From contig NC_060208.1 in assembly GCF_021130785.1 (NCBI RefSeq), forward strand, positions 54,602,501 to 54,666,500: 64,000 bases of DNA. The letters run 5' to 3'. Below, in pieces: positions 11,940 to 22,543 of the stretch. Origin of the DNA: Homalodisca vitripennis (lineage: Eukaryota > Arthropoda > Insecta > Hemiptera > Cicadellidae). How positions within the stretch are numbered: position 1 is the first letter of the stretch; each line of letters opens with the position of its first letter. Below the pieces are notes generated by a model. The model was given only the letters and a program-made list of their open reading frames with translations. It ran no database searches and was not told the origin of the DNA. The position numbers and the translations under genes were made by a program.

Positions 11940-12600
11940 TAGCGAAATTTCTGCCTGTCTCTATCTGTCTGTCTATCCATACGATATTGCGAAAATTAAC
12001 TAACCTATAGTCATGAAATTTTATACGAAGCTTCATTTCTAAATACTGAATTCGATGATAATGCATGTCACTTCATGTGATTTGGTTAAACTTTTATTGC
12101 ATTATTTTTATGGTTAACCATGATAGCAATGTTATCATTTATAAACAAACTGAGTACAATCATACGAGGTTTTACCATGTGATATATTAAAACATGTATC
12201 CTCATTATACCCAACGCATACATTATCTTATGGTGACTTCGTGTGTAGACGTTTATTATTTCAACACTGCTATGAAACCCAATTTATAACGATCAAAATT
12301 ATGAATGCATCGTTTGGCAAAGTATCTTGAATTTCCAGGATTTTTCATTTATACATAGGCAAAAAATGTCTTATGGCGGTGCACATGCAATCATGTCATT
12401 TGGCTGACTATCACTCAGTAGTCTGACACTCTTTCAGTTTTTTCCGCCGGGGGATGAAAAAGTTCTTTCCTGTATGACGCTATGTCCCACTATTTATTCG
12501 CAGGTTATCTAGATAACGAAATGACTATTGACTAAACATTATCAAGCGATGCCAGTTACATAATCTATAATGTGGCGTACTCCTACCTTGCAAAAACAAA
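11940..12600 (+). repeat. modular repeat R4, locus 1
   Basis: Contains the family's signature modules: a 'ctgtctatctgtctgtct'-like lead, 'acctatag...atgaaattt', 'gaagcttcattt', 'gatgcatgtcactt'-like text with 'atttggttaaac', 'ggttaaccatgatagcaa', 'ttatctagataacgaaatgac', and the terminal 'gtggcgtactcctacct'. The same modules recur at 17,885-18,450, 40,060-40,545 and 63,130-63,310. There is no coding frame. It is probably a non-autonomous transposable element. Confidence 0.7.
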
Positions 12601-13907
12601 ATAGATAATATTTGTGTTCAATACAATAATATTGTGTAACTTTGTTTAATTTCGATTTTAATAATATAGAAGTTTATAATATGAAATACTGAACATCTGA
12701 ATTAATTCCTATAAATTTATCCGTAAAGCACATTTTACGAAACTCTCTCTTAATATCTTATAATAATTGTCATAAGTCCTAAGTATGTCTGATGATCTAA
12801 ATTAGTTTTTTTATAAAGATCAAATTTTTTACTATCCGTAATACATATTTTAACTTAAGATGCCTTATAATCTAAAATATTTGTTACAAACTTGTTCCAT
12901 TGGTGTGCAACTTATTTAAGGTATGTAAATCTCTATTTATAAACTTCGTTCTTTTAAACACCAGGAGCTATAAGTATTGACCTACAGAAATGAAAAGAAG
13001 ACAGAACCAATCATTGCGTCCAGCTATACAATCAGAGCTATTTACTAGGGATGTTGTTATATCCATGCTATTTAGCCCCTACAATTCTATTCTAAGATTT
13101 CGTAATTGTAACAGTTTATTATTTACTTATGTATTTCGCAACACTCCAGGGTACCTAAGGTTTTAACTGATTTCCCAGAGCACATCGTTACTTTCCTTGA
13201 TGTATTGCACAATATTTCAGATAAAAATACTGGACTTTTTTACAAAAACAAATATGTAATAATTATCCATGATAAGAGATGTAACACTAAAATTGTATAT
13301 ATTTGTTAATATTGTAATATTGCACCAATGTTATATCTACATTGCAATATGTAAGATTAAACAATTTTCAATTTACAAACTTGTAATAACTTAAAATAAG
13401 AATTTAATTTTTGCTTGTTCATATTTTACAGTGCATGAAAAACCAATAGATACATAAATCAGTTCTGTCACGATGCATTATTATTTGCGGAGACATTTTG
13501 TATCTAATTCTTGTTGTTTTGGTCCTTAAAACATTAGGTTACAAAAATTAATTTGTCGATTAAACCTTAATATTAACCTTAGAGTATATAATGAATAAGT
13601 ATTAGTTTATAAAATCTTGAAAATAAGAATCCACCCTCAATTTGTAAGTATGAAACGTTCTATCATATTCCTATGTTTAATGAAATTTTTCGTAAATCTT
13701 GCTAGTCTTCCAAATTTATTAAACACAATATTTAATACACAAAAAGAGTAAATTTACATTATATAAAAAATATGTAATTATTCCGGACGTGGATAATTTT
13801 ATACAGACAAACATCCTGTTAATATTAAGATAATTTTAAAAGGCTTACGTAATGAAAGGGAATTCACAAAATAATAGCGTAATATTTGTATGTGAGCACA
13901 TCAGAAC
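12601..13907. other. unassigned AT-rich sequence
   Basis: Very AT-rich; nothing recognised. Confidence 0.5.
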
Positions 13908-14090
13908 TCCAGTCTCTATTGAGATTGAACTTTCGTAGTACACAGTCACGAGCATGTTTTATTGCTTGCAAGAGATACACGACCACATGCGATACGGCAA
14001 GCCGAGACCAGAAAATAAGGTCCTCGTGACTTGGGTACAAATGCTCGGTGAGTTTTGTAGTCAAACAAAATAACAGTATTATTAGGGTTT
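13908..14090 (+). repeat. repeat R1, copy 2
   Basis: Diverged counterpart of 428-622, same orientation, sharing 'cacgagcatgttttattgc', 'cacgaccacatgcgat' and the downstream 'cgtgacttg' segment. Confidence 0.7.
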
Positions 14091-14580
14091 GTTAATGTGC
14101 AAAGTCTTCGGTGGAGTAGGTCAATATTACTTTATACACAAATATATGCTTTATCATTTATATTCTAAATGTCTTTTATGAAGGACCACAAACTATACCT
14201 ACAATGCATTTTATAGGAATGAAGCATAATACTGGAATCGGATTAAAATTTTGATTAAATAAAGTGTTATATGTAATCACTTCTAATTTTCTAAAAGAGA
14301 AAATTCCTGTTTCTTTGGAAGCAGTCTTTGTATTTTTGTGCAAAAAAGAAAAAAAATAGTTTAATTTAAAACTTTGTGAATTTGGTTTTATTGTGGATAG
14401 GATTTAAAAACTTTTAAATCAGTTTTTTTGCTAGCAGCATCTAACTGTTACATTTAAGATGCTTCCCAAGGAGTGTAGACACGTATTTGCTGATCTGACT
14501 TAAGTCTGTTATCTCCTCCACTTAGTATCTTTTGAACATTATCGTTTTATGCAGTTTATTGGTTGATTTTGCGACTGGTT
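14091..14580. other. unassigned AT-rich sequence
   Basis: No feature recognised. Confidence 0.45.
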
Positions 14581-14692
14581 TAGCAAGCGTGTCTGTGAGG
14601 CAGAGTGGGGACAACTCCAGCAGTACCCAGTTTGAACATGGTGCAATGATTGAGACACGACTGTGGTTTCCATTGAGAGTGGTAGAGTATTA
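14581..14692 (+). CDS. possible terminal coding exon, unknown product
   Basis: A plus-strand frame, open from 14,528, ends at TAA 14,690-14,692. Within it an AG acceptor ('gactggtttag') precedes a stretch with unusually mixed composition for this window: Ser-Val-Ser-Val-Arg-Gln-Ser-Gly-Asp-Asn-Ser-Ser-Ser-Thr, then Met-Ile-Glu-Thr-Arg-Leu-Trp-Phe-Pro-Leu. I do not recognise a family. Support is only the local composition, the open frame and a plausible acceptor. It could equally be a fragment of a dead element. Confidence 0.25.
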
Positions 14693-14736
14693 AAGTGAAA
14701 TTCTTCGTTTTCTTTCAACTTTTCTGTTATTTCCCT

Positions 14737-14955
14737 TCAGCACTGTAAGGGCTGAGTAAGGCAGAAGGTTTCTGTGGTAGTTGCATAGTGTGGTGTGTGA
14801 AGAGCCTTACACCGGTTTTCTCGATTATTATAGGAAGGTGTTTTCTGTTGTAATGCACTGACTAACTCTATTTCTGGCCTCCTAACTTGTGTTTCTTCCC
14901 ATCCTCCCTCAAATATGGCTCTTACCAGTATCACAAAATGCTGGGACAGACATCC
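14737..14955 (-). CDS. possible minus-strand terminal exon, unknown product
   Basis: A minus-strand frame of about 70 codons ends in TGA at 14,737. A minus-strand acceptor ('tgtctgtcccag') sits just upstream of it. The reading (Ile-Phe-Glu-Gly-Gly-Trp-Glu-Glu-Thr-Gln-Val-Arg-Arg-Pro-Glu) is compositionally protein-like and the DNA is GC-richer than its flanks. No homology is recalled. It lies opposite to and just beyond the plus-strand candidate at 14,581-14,692; at most one is likely to be real. Confidence 0.25.
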   Translation of the reverse strand, partial: GCLSQHFVILVRAIFEGGWEETQVRRPEIELVSALQQKTPSYNNRENRCKALHTPHYATTTETFCLTQPLQC

Positions 14956-15499
14956 TTGTAGTGCCTGTACAATGAACGCCCGCAGTCAGCCGCGGAAGTG
15001 CGCACGGGAGAATTGATCAGCGACGTGTTTATCGCAGATATCTAGGCAGTATAATGCACCAATCAAGTTATCGACTCACTATAATTATCTAGCACAGGTT
15101 TAAATCATCAGTAAGTTACACTATACTGCCTTTTAATGTGCTGTTTTCAACTTGCTCTTGTCTCTTCCGTAGCAGAGTTTCTTTAGGCAGTTTGTTTCTC
15201 GTTAAGTATTAAAATATTATATCAAGTATGGAACTTAACTCAACGTTGCCATGTTGTTTCATAACATACACGCTGTAGATTTGTTAAACTAAAGCAGTAA
15301 TAATACTCTTATTTTTATTCCTTTCAAACGATTTTACATTGCATTTGCAAACGTGAATAAATAAAGCTAAAAGCTTGTAGTTTACTATTCTAAGATACAT
15401 TCATTAAATACATATATACATTACATTACATTCTCTCTCTCATTCATACATGGCTTCAGTATAAATACTTAGTTACGGAAAATTAAGTTACGAAACCAA
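14956..15499. other. unassigned sequence with a short GC-rich patch
   Basis: A GC-rich patch lies at 14,975-15,020, followed by AT-rich sequence. Neither a promoter nor a coding frame can be shown. Confidence 0.35.
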
Positions 15500-15541
15500 A
15501 TTTAAAATGAGCTTTTAAAATATTAAAAGCTCATTTTAAAT
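15500..15541. repeat. perfect 42-bp palindrome
   Basis: Arms of 18 bp (15,500-15,517 and 15,524-15,541) are exact reverse complements around a 6-nt centre. The arm reads 'atttaaaatgagctttta'. A near-identical half lies at about 32,725-32,742. Confidence 0.95.
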
Positions 15542-15719
15542 CCTTCTCCTGAACCGCACCAACCTCACCAAATTGTGGCAGTTGTTCTCATCATCTAAGT
15601 CGTCAGTCGCAGCCAGCTTTTCATAAGGGCGATGTTTCTTTGTTGTTCAAGCGAGGTGGACGTGCTACAATTTAAAACCTTTTATTTTAAACTGTACATG
15701 TCAGTTCCCCTTCATTTAG

Positions 15720-17065
15720 GTACTACTAGCAGTTACTCGCGGCTTCGCACGCAATTTCGTATGTTTTTCATCTGCACGAGCACTTTAGGTTCGTGTTCTT
15801 CATATATCCAAAGCTGATGTTGAATTTGACTTCTTCCTACGATCAAGAAAATGTATTACAAAGTGTATATTTCATAGTCATTTTAATTTACTTCGATCTT
15901 AGTGTTTTTTTTTCAAAGCTGATTTTTTTCTCTCTCTGATCAATAAAATATATATTTCTGGGAAGCCTTCTTTTGTCAAAAGACAACTTAGATAGGTTTC
16001 ATAAGTTAAAATTTATAGTAAAAGTTAGACTACATTGTCTCTTATATCTGCACTGCTAGCAGTTACCTGCTGCTTTGCACGCAATTTAGTGCATGTTTAT
16101 GACCACTGTTGGTTCGAGTGAATTATATATTTCCGACGCTAATGTTGAGTCAGAAAATACGTCAAAAAGTTTATAATTATGGTCATTGTAATTTACTTCG
16201 TTCTTAGTATGTTTTGTTCATCGTAGATTTTTTTTCCCGACCAAGAAAATATATATCACAGATCTAAAGGTAAATATATGTCAAACGAGAACTAAGATAG
16301 ATTTTATACCAGTATTTAAATGTATAGTAAACGTTTTTTTAACAGTTTAGAAACACTTAAAGCTGGAATTTTGTATATTAGTTCAAAACCAGCGAAATTT
16401 CATATAGCCATAGTTCTTGTCGACTGCTTAAAAGGAAGGCTTTAAAGTCAAATTCTGACTTTCTTATGTTTCAGGACATTGTATAAAGTAGATTAGTATT
16501 TACCTAATCGCTTCAGTCATCTAGACTTGCCGTCCATTATCAAATTCCGCCGTCTACCTGTATTCTTTATTGTTCATCTACTTGTTACCGACTTGACTCC
16601 ATTAACTACACTTCAGCAAACAAGCCATTCTCCCCCAATACTAAAGTAAATGCTAAAATACACTAATGCTTCTGCTTCCAGCACTCATTGGGGACATTTG
16701 TTTCAGAATCTGCCCTGAGGGGGACACCCCGTCTCACACGGTTCAGTTCAGTTCACTTACTATAAATGTAAAAAAAAATTGAAAATATTAAACAATGTTT
16801 ACACAAAACAGTTGATTACATTTTACAGGCTCATTCAATTAATATTACACAATTTTAGAGACCAAGATATCATTTTTCGCTACTCTAAAGAACAGTGGGG
16901 CGTAGTCCGGAGGGATGTTTGAATTAAGAATAGGCCTATATTTTAACCAGGAACCGTAACAATGTCCATCTACAATTTCAGTAGTCTGTTGAGTAGTTTA
17001 CGCGTGAAAGAAAAAGAAACAAAGGCACTTTCGCATTTATAACATTATTAGGATTGGGGTATAAA
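15720..17065 (+). mobile_element. SINE-like/non-autonomous element with duplicated head
   Basis: Two heads beginning 'ctagcagtta' occur at 15,726 and 16,056. The ~330 bp after each align (cgcacgcaattt, a 'cttcgatctta/cttcgttctta' block, 'gatcaa(t/g)aaaatatat', 'aacttagataggttt/aactaagatagatttt'). A probable tail lies at 16,984-17,063 ('gtagtttacgcgtgaaagaa', then 'tttcgcatttataa' and 'attaggatt'), which resembles the terminal text of such elements in insects. No protein-coding capacity is visible. Confidence 0.6.
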
Positions 17066-17352
17066 ATATAAGTGGAATTCTTAATAATGTTTCTAGTTTG
17101 AATTTATGTTTTAAAATTCACAACGCTGTCTAAGTACTACACCTAAGTTAAGTAATAGGTTTTCATATAGCATATATTACATACAACATACTATACATTT
17201 ATTTTAATATTTACATTTAAAAAATATAAATGGTATAAATTATATCCAGTATACCTACTTAATGTTTACTTAAATATTATTTTAAAATATTAAACCACAC
17301 TTGAATCACTTCTAATAGTCAGAATTATGAACGTTCTCTATTCATAGTTTGT
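17066..17352. other. unassigned AT-rich sequence
   Basis: Nothing recognised. Confidence 0.4.
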
Positions 17353-17600
17353 GAACAAATAAAACGTTGACTCAAACAAAATAATCGGACTGGAAAAATT
17401 CCTGAATGTCAGATGTGTTCAACCGACTGTATCCGAAATGGCGAAATCCCCTTCTCTCACTCTATCTCTCTCACTTTATCTACACCCTCCCACTAATACC
17501 ACATCACCATCACAAAACGAATTCAGCCACACAAGCCATTACTCGCACTTCTACTGATTTGTATTTGATAGATTCGATATACAGCATGTTCCAACTCACA
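17353..17600 (+). repeat. repeat R2, copy 2
   Basis: Counterpart of 1,732-1,992 with an added short internal duplication around 17,462-17,480. Confidence 0.75.
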
Positions 17601-17884
17601 AAATGTGAAATTATTTCCAATTTATCTGGTCTGAACGTTATTATATATATCAAATTTTATAATTCATTATTATTTTAAACCGTTAATATTTATATTTCGT
17701 AATATGTAATAGTGACACACAGAAATATTTGATTTATTAATGTAATTTATTGATGATACTTATCTTTAATAGTGTAACTTAAAATAACAGCGAAGTTTTA
17801 ACATTTAGTACCATCGAATCTCTATCCACACCTAACCGTACTATTATATAATTAGTATACCATTGACTAACTATTAATTGGCTG

Positions 17885-18450
17885 AGCGTTATCAAAGTCT
17901 ATATCTCGTGAGACTGGAAGAATTTGCGTTCTGTCTGTCTGTATGTATGTATGTCTCTCTGTACGCTCAATATCTCGAAATCGAATTGACCTGTTATAGA
18001 CTTAAAATTGTGCACGGAGCTTAATTTATATTTGAGAAACGCTGAGACACATACCACACTATTTTATGGTCAGTTGGCGTGAAGACATTATTTAAACACT
18101 GATATGAAAACCTAACTTAATGAACAAGAATGTGTACTTATAATATGGCAATATATGACGAGATATAGTTCATCTGTAGACTTTAAATTTTGCATGACAC
18201 TTCATTTTTACATAAACAAGTCTGAGTTCTATAAACGTGCATGTCGAATCATGGAATTTGGTTGAGCGTCATTTAACTTTATCTCTCAGTAGATGACGAA
18301 ATATATTTTTTCCGGGTGAAGTGATAATTTATTTTTCGTATAATTTTTATGTCGATAATTAAAAATCTGCTAGGACTTTGAAATTTTCGTATTACATCTC
18401 AGCGAAGCCTGTTACACAACACGTGGTGTAGCGTACTACCAACCTTGTTT
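17885..18450 (+). repeat. modular repeat R4, locus 2
   Basis: Begins with a 'gtctgtctgtatgtatgtat' lead, then 'caatatctcgaaatcgaatt', 'acttaaaattgtgcacggag', a second internal module ('actttaaattttgcatgaca', 'cgtgcatgtcgaatcatgg', 'atttggttgagcgtca'), and ends at 'gtagcgtactaccaac'. Two or more modules of the same kind lie in tandem within this one locus. Confidence 0.7.
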
Positions 18451-19309
18451 TGGATATCCGAACATTGCCTTGGTGAAAATCCTTTTAATCTTACAAGTTG
18501 TAATATAACCACAGTTTTGGAATGTACACAGAGTCCCTGAACCCCTGAAGAATGTAACAGAATGTAACCCCTGAACCCATATCGTACTCATACCTTTTAA
18601 TATTCAGGAAATGGATCGAGGTGTATCGCAGGGAAATAGTCGTTATCAATCTCGGAACATATTAAACTGCAGTATATTTTGTACTATTTATACAGTATCT
18701 TAAAAGGCTTAGAACTTATAAGGAAGTCGTTTAGGCTATAATATTAAGCAGTTTATTGTCAATTCTCGCTAACGGTAAATGGAAAATAAAGTATAATCAA
18801 TTAGTATTTACTCTGTATAAGTTATTTTTTAATTGTCTTCAAAAAAGTCAATAAAAGATGCACGCCCGATAGGATTCACCTTGGGAGAGCTCACTTCACA
18901 GATTAAACATCCCTACTCCTAGCACCTCTCTTATCTAGGAGCCGATAGCGATTTGCGTTGTAATAGTACACAGTCTGGACTTTTTAAACCTATAAAGAAA
19001 TTTTCCCCGGGGAAGAAATCAACCGCCTATTGTGCTAGTTTTTGTATAAGTCGAAATGGGAGGGTATAAAAGGGTTAAAATATGAATAATAATTTTTATC
19101 AGATAATATTTTTCTTAGCTTGACTCAGGTAAAACCAACTGTCTGATAAGTTAATCAGAGTAAGTCAACGATATGGCGATGTTCAGTCTCTTTACGAGTA
19201 TTTAGATGCCTGATGGGAATATAGCTAGTTAACTGGAGTGCCTGATGTTCCGTAATGTATTTATCGAGCTAGGGATGAAATAAAATGTGAACAATTTCGT
19301 TTCTTATTT
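18451..19309. other. unassigned sequence
   Basis: No gene recognised. A small palindrome 'ttccccggggaa' lies near 19,002-19,013. Confidence 0.4.
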
Positions 19310-19370
19310 TTAGCCCTTTTTGTATCGTCCCTTTTCAAACTCTGTCAAATTTGCGTGGCTGATGATTGAT

Positions 19371-19724
19371 TTATTTCTTAGGAAAAATCCCTCTATCAAT
19401 TTCAAGAAATACCAAAAGCAAATGTAAGTTATACAGAGCAAAATTGCTCTTGACTCGCTTGATTCGCTGAAATCGTATTCCTGCCTCGTCAGGATTATGG
19501 CTTTCCTCAGTGAAGTCTGTCGTTTGCTGAAGATCCATTTTGAAATCTCCAGTGACATGGCTATGTTGTACATCAGATGTATTATGTTGACAGGCGACAT
19601 CGTCTACCTCCCCACATCTGTACATCAAGGTCAGCATGTAAACTATTTTTTTTAACTTAGCTCGGGACTTGTTTTGATCTTTGTCTACACAAACTTTCTG
19701 AATAATCTTGCTATTAATTTTCAA
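19371..19724 (-). CDS. hypothetical minus-strand ORF / possible exon
   Basis: 117 codons on the minus strand, the longest single-frame minus ORF in this part of the window. The middle (about residues 38-90) is hydrophilic and evenly mixed (Gly-Glu-Val-Asp-Asp-Val, His-Val-Thr-Gly-Asp-Phe, Pro-Asp-Glu-Ala-Gly) and does not read like translated AT-rich DNA. No domain is recognised. The ATG is not in a convincing context, so the true unit may be an exon inside the frame. Confidence 0.3.
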   Translation of the reverse strand: MKINSKIIQKVCVDKDQNKSRAKLKKIVYMLTLMYRCGEVDDVACQHNTSDVQHSHVTGDFKMDLQQTTDFTEESHNPDEAGIRFQRIKRVKSNFALYNLHLLLVFLEIDRGIFPKK

Positions 19725-20221
19725 CTATTGATTCCTACTAGTCTATTAATTAAATAATAATTTTTAATTCGTAAAATAACATTAGATTCACGTTATATCG
19801 ACATCACGGGTCCAAAAAATAATTGACTACCAATATTTCAGATTTTCTTTAAATTTGCAATATAGTATTCAGGTGTTTACGAAATAAAATGTTAACCTGT
19901 TAGAAATAAATTTCATATAAAAATAATTAATGTCATGATTTTCAAAATATTATCTTACCACCCACCCACTTTTGGCTAGTACTCTCACATTATATTTAAT
20001 TTCAAAGATTCAAAATGACAAAAAATGGTTATTAGTTCAAAATAATAATTCCCTTCGCACCAAAAACTTGTAAAATAAGTTATTTTATTTTAATTTGATA
20101 GTACCCTCTATCTATCAATAGTCAATTTATCTTCTGTTACAATTAGGTCAGTTTGGTTACTAAATAATACAATAAATAAATATAATCTAAATATTTAATC
20201 TCGGGCCACTCCAAGTCAAAA
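19725..20221. other. unassigned AT-rich sequence
   Basis: Nothing recognised. Confidence 0.45.
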
Positions 20222-20485
20222 AGAAATCATTATAAACCATTTAAAAATAAACCATTCTTGTGTAACAATACCAATACAATGTAAAAATATAATTGGAGCC
20301 ATTGATGCATATTCTGATAGATCAAGTTTTGTACAGACTAAATATTCTATTACAAAAAAGTAATCATAATAAACCAGTTTAAAATAAACAATTCTTTTGT
20401 AACAATACCAATACAATAATAATAATAATAAGGGGAGTCATTCATGCATATTATAAATGCAAGATCATGTTTTGTACAGAACTCA
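20222..20485. repeat. two-unit tandem repeat, period 137 bp
   Basis: The landmark 'ccaatacaat' is at 20,271 and 20,408. The surrounding text ('taaaccatttaaaaataaac', 'tgtaacaatacc', 'gatgcatatt', 'gttttgtacaga') is repeated with changes. The second unit runs into repeat R3. Confidence 0.75.
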
Positions 20486-20630
20486 AGTCCGAGATTGCAT
20501 GCAATATTGGTGAGGAGGTAGTAGTCTCACCAGTCTAATGAAGTACCAAGTTCAGATCGTGCTTAGAGCTCTATTGATTTCTGTAGTAGAATATTCAAAC
20601 AACTCAACAACTGCCAAAGTCAAATTCAGT
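20457..20630 (+). repeat. repeat R3, copy 2
   Basis: Diverged counterpart of 5,751-5,945 in the same orientation. Confidence 0.7.
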
Positions 20631-21993
20631 TCCGAATGTTATCCATTCCTAATGTATTTCAAATCTCGGATATGCTTGTAGATTTTGTGGAACATCAAAA
20701 TAACTTAGCACAACATAAGCCTAGTCTCAATGTTTTATTCAATTAATCTGTGAGTGGTCATCCCCTGGAGGGAGGGTGGGAGGCAATTAAATCATTTGAA
20801 TTAGTATCTTTTGATGTTAGTTCTCGATAAACTAATGTACCTATAAAGACTACAGTTCTCCTAATACAATATTTACTTCAATCTATACATTTAAAAAGAA
20901 AAGAAATTGAATAGTACATACTTCTAATGAATCTATATATGAATCTAAATAGTTTTAAATTCAAAACTTGTTTTATTGTCAAATAGATGGAATAGCATTA
21001 GAATATAAAATAATAATAATAATACATTTTAGTATCCTTGCTTAGTTGAAAATATTTTAATAAGTTACTTCGAAATTTAAGTTAAAAAATTTTACCATAC
21101 GCTCCTACAATTTGGATACGTTATGTTGACAAGATGTTTGCAGTGTTCAACCAAAATCGCAACCTTGATAACTTTATAAATAAACTAAATTCATGTTTCT
21201 CCAGAGCTAAATTTACTTAGTAAATTGAATCCAACAAATCACTTCCCTTTATATATACATGGTTGATATCGTAAACCAACCAACACAAATCGTTTTATAA
21301 AAAAAGAATCAAATCATCCACCACCTTGTAATTTTTCAATAAGGTGATAAAAACAGTTCTTCTGAATTCGAGTTAAATGTCTGCGGTGGTTAAAACTTGA
21401 ATGCCATTTGTTATAGGTCTTCCGCATCCTGTGAAATTATACTTTTGTGATATAGGAATCCTAGTTGATGAGTAAAAAGGAATTCCGTGTCTTTTAAATT
21501 TCTACCATTTTATATAAAACTGCATCTACAATGTTATTTAATAATTGGGGTTTTTAGTTAGCATTAAAGTCCTAAGTTAGTTAAAAAGAGTTTAATTATC
21601 TTAATTGGTGAAGGAATCAAAATATACTGCTCAAGACAAATATTTTTACGAATAACGAACATTCGAGGTAAATATTGTTCAACCTGATTCAATAGTAGTC
21701 AATGGAGGCCATTTACTTGAACACCTTTTTTCTAATAATCACATGTGGGACAAACATATCTGTGGTTTCTCTTTTAAGATGTATCAATAATAGTTCTGGG
21801 TGTTAACAAATCTAATGTTTAACTAACGGTGCAAACAAAATGAGACTTTCCCGTTTCACAGGTCACTAATCTGAAAGTATTGCTGGGGCCATCCGTAAAC
21901 GACTTTCGACCTGGCATAGATTCACATTGGCGTGAAAAACTGTTGAATTTATGTAATTAGTTTCAATAACCTGATAATTTTTTTATTTTGTAG
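20631..21993. other. unassigned AT-rich sequence (probable intron if the next exon is real)
   Basis: No coding frame recognised. It ends in a pyrimidine-rich run and the acceptor 'ttttattttgtag'. Confidence 0.4.
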
Positions 21994-22106
21994 GCAAAGC
22001 CATAGTCACATCTGATGAAGAACAGGAAATTGAACTCCCCTCCACTCCATCAACATTAGACGTTAAGCCAAGCCTAATCAGACCAACCCTCCATCCTGTC
22101 AATTAG
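21994..22106 (+). CDS. probable terminal coding exon, unknown gene
   Basis: A T-rich tract and TAG acceptor end at 21,993. Two bases complete a split codon, then 36 codons read to TAG at 22,104-22,106. The peptide is acidic, then Ser/Thr/Pro-rich (Ser-Asp-Glu-Glu-Gln-Glu-Ile-Glu-Leu-Pro, later Leu-Asp-Val-Lys-Pro-Ser-Leu), like a flexible C-terminal tail. The other frames close quickly. Upstream exons were not found in the window, so the gene may have long introns or begin outside. The product is not recognised. Confidence 0.45.
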
Positions 22107-22439
22107 TTATCTTGTCTTTAAGTACAGTCTCAAACACACATTGAGAATATCAGCTAACATGGTTGTGGCTGGAAAACGTTTAAGAATTTAAATAACACGT
22201 CATTTAAATTAGTAGAGCATAAACAATACAACATCGTAAAATAATGTTGAATGAAAATTTGAACTCGAAACAATTATTTTAGCTTAACTAATGTAATGGT
22301 GGACAAGACGCTTCAGGCCCTAAACTTGTAATTAGTTAACAACGATTTATGTTTTGTGTAAGTTTCAATAACCAGAGCCGAGAGCAGCATGTTTGTTATC
22401 CGAGGAGACAATTTATTTTGGCGCCTCCTCTTAGCTCTC
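22107..22439. other. unassigned, possible 3' UTR
   Basis: It follows the candidate stop codon. No canonical AATAAA signal is obvious close by. Confidence 0.3.
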
Positions 22440-22453
22440 CCCCCCCCGCGGGC

Positions 22454-22541
<88 letters not shown>
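22440..22541. repeat. compound (C)n-(CGCA)n-(CA)n microsatellite
   Basis: A C-run at 22,440-22,447, CG-rich step, CGCA units to about 22,472, then (CA)n to 22,541. Four translated frames across it are artefacts. Confidence 0.97.
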
Positions 22542-22543
<2 letters not shown>

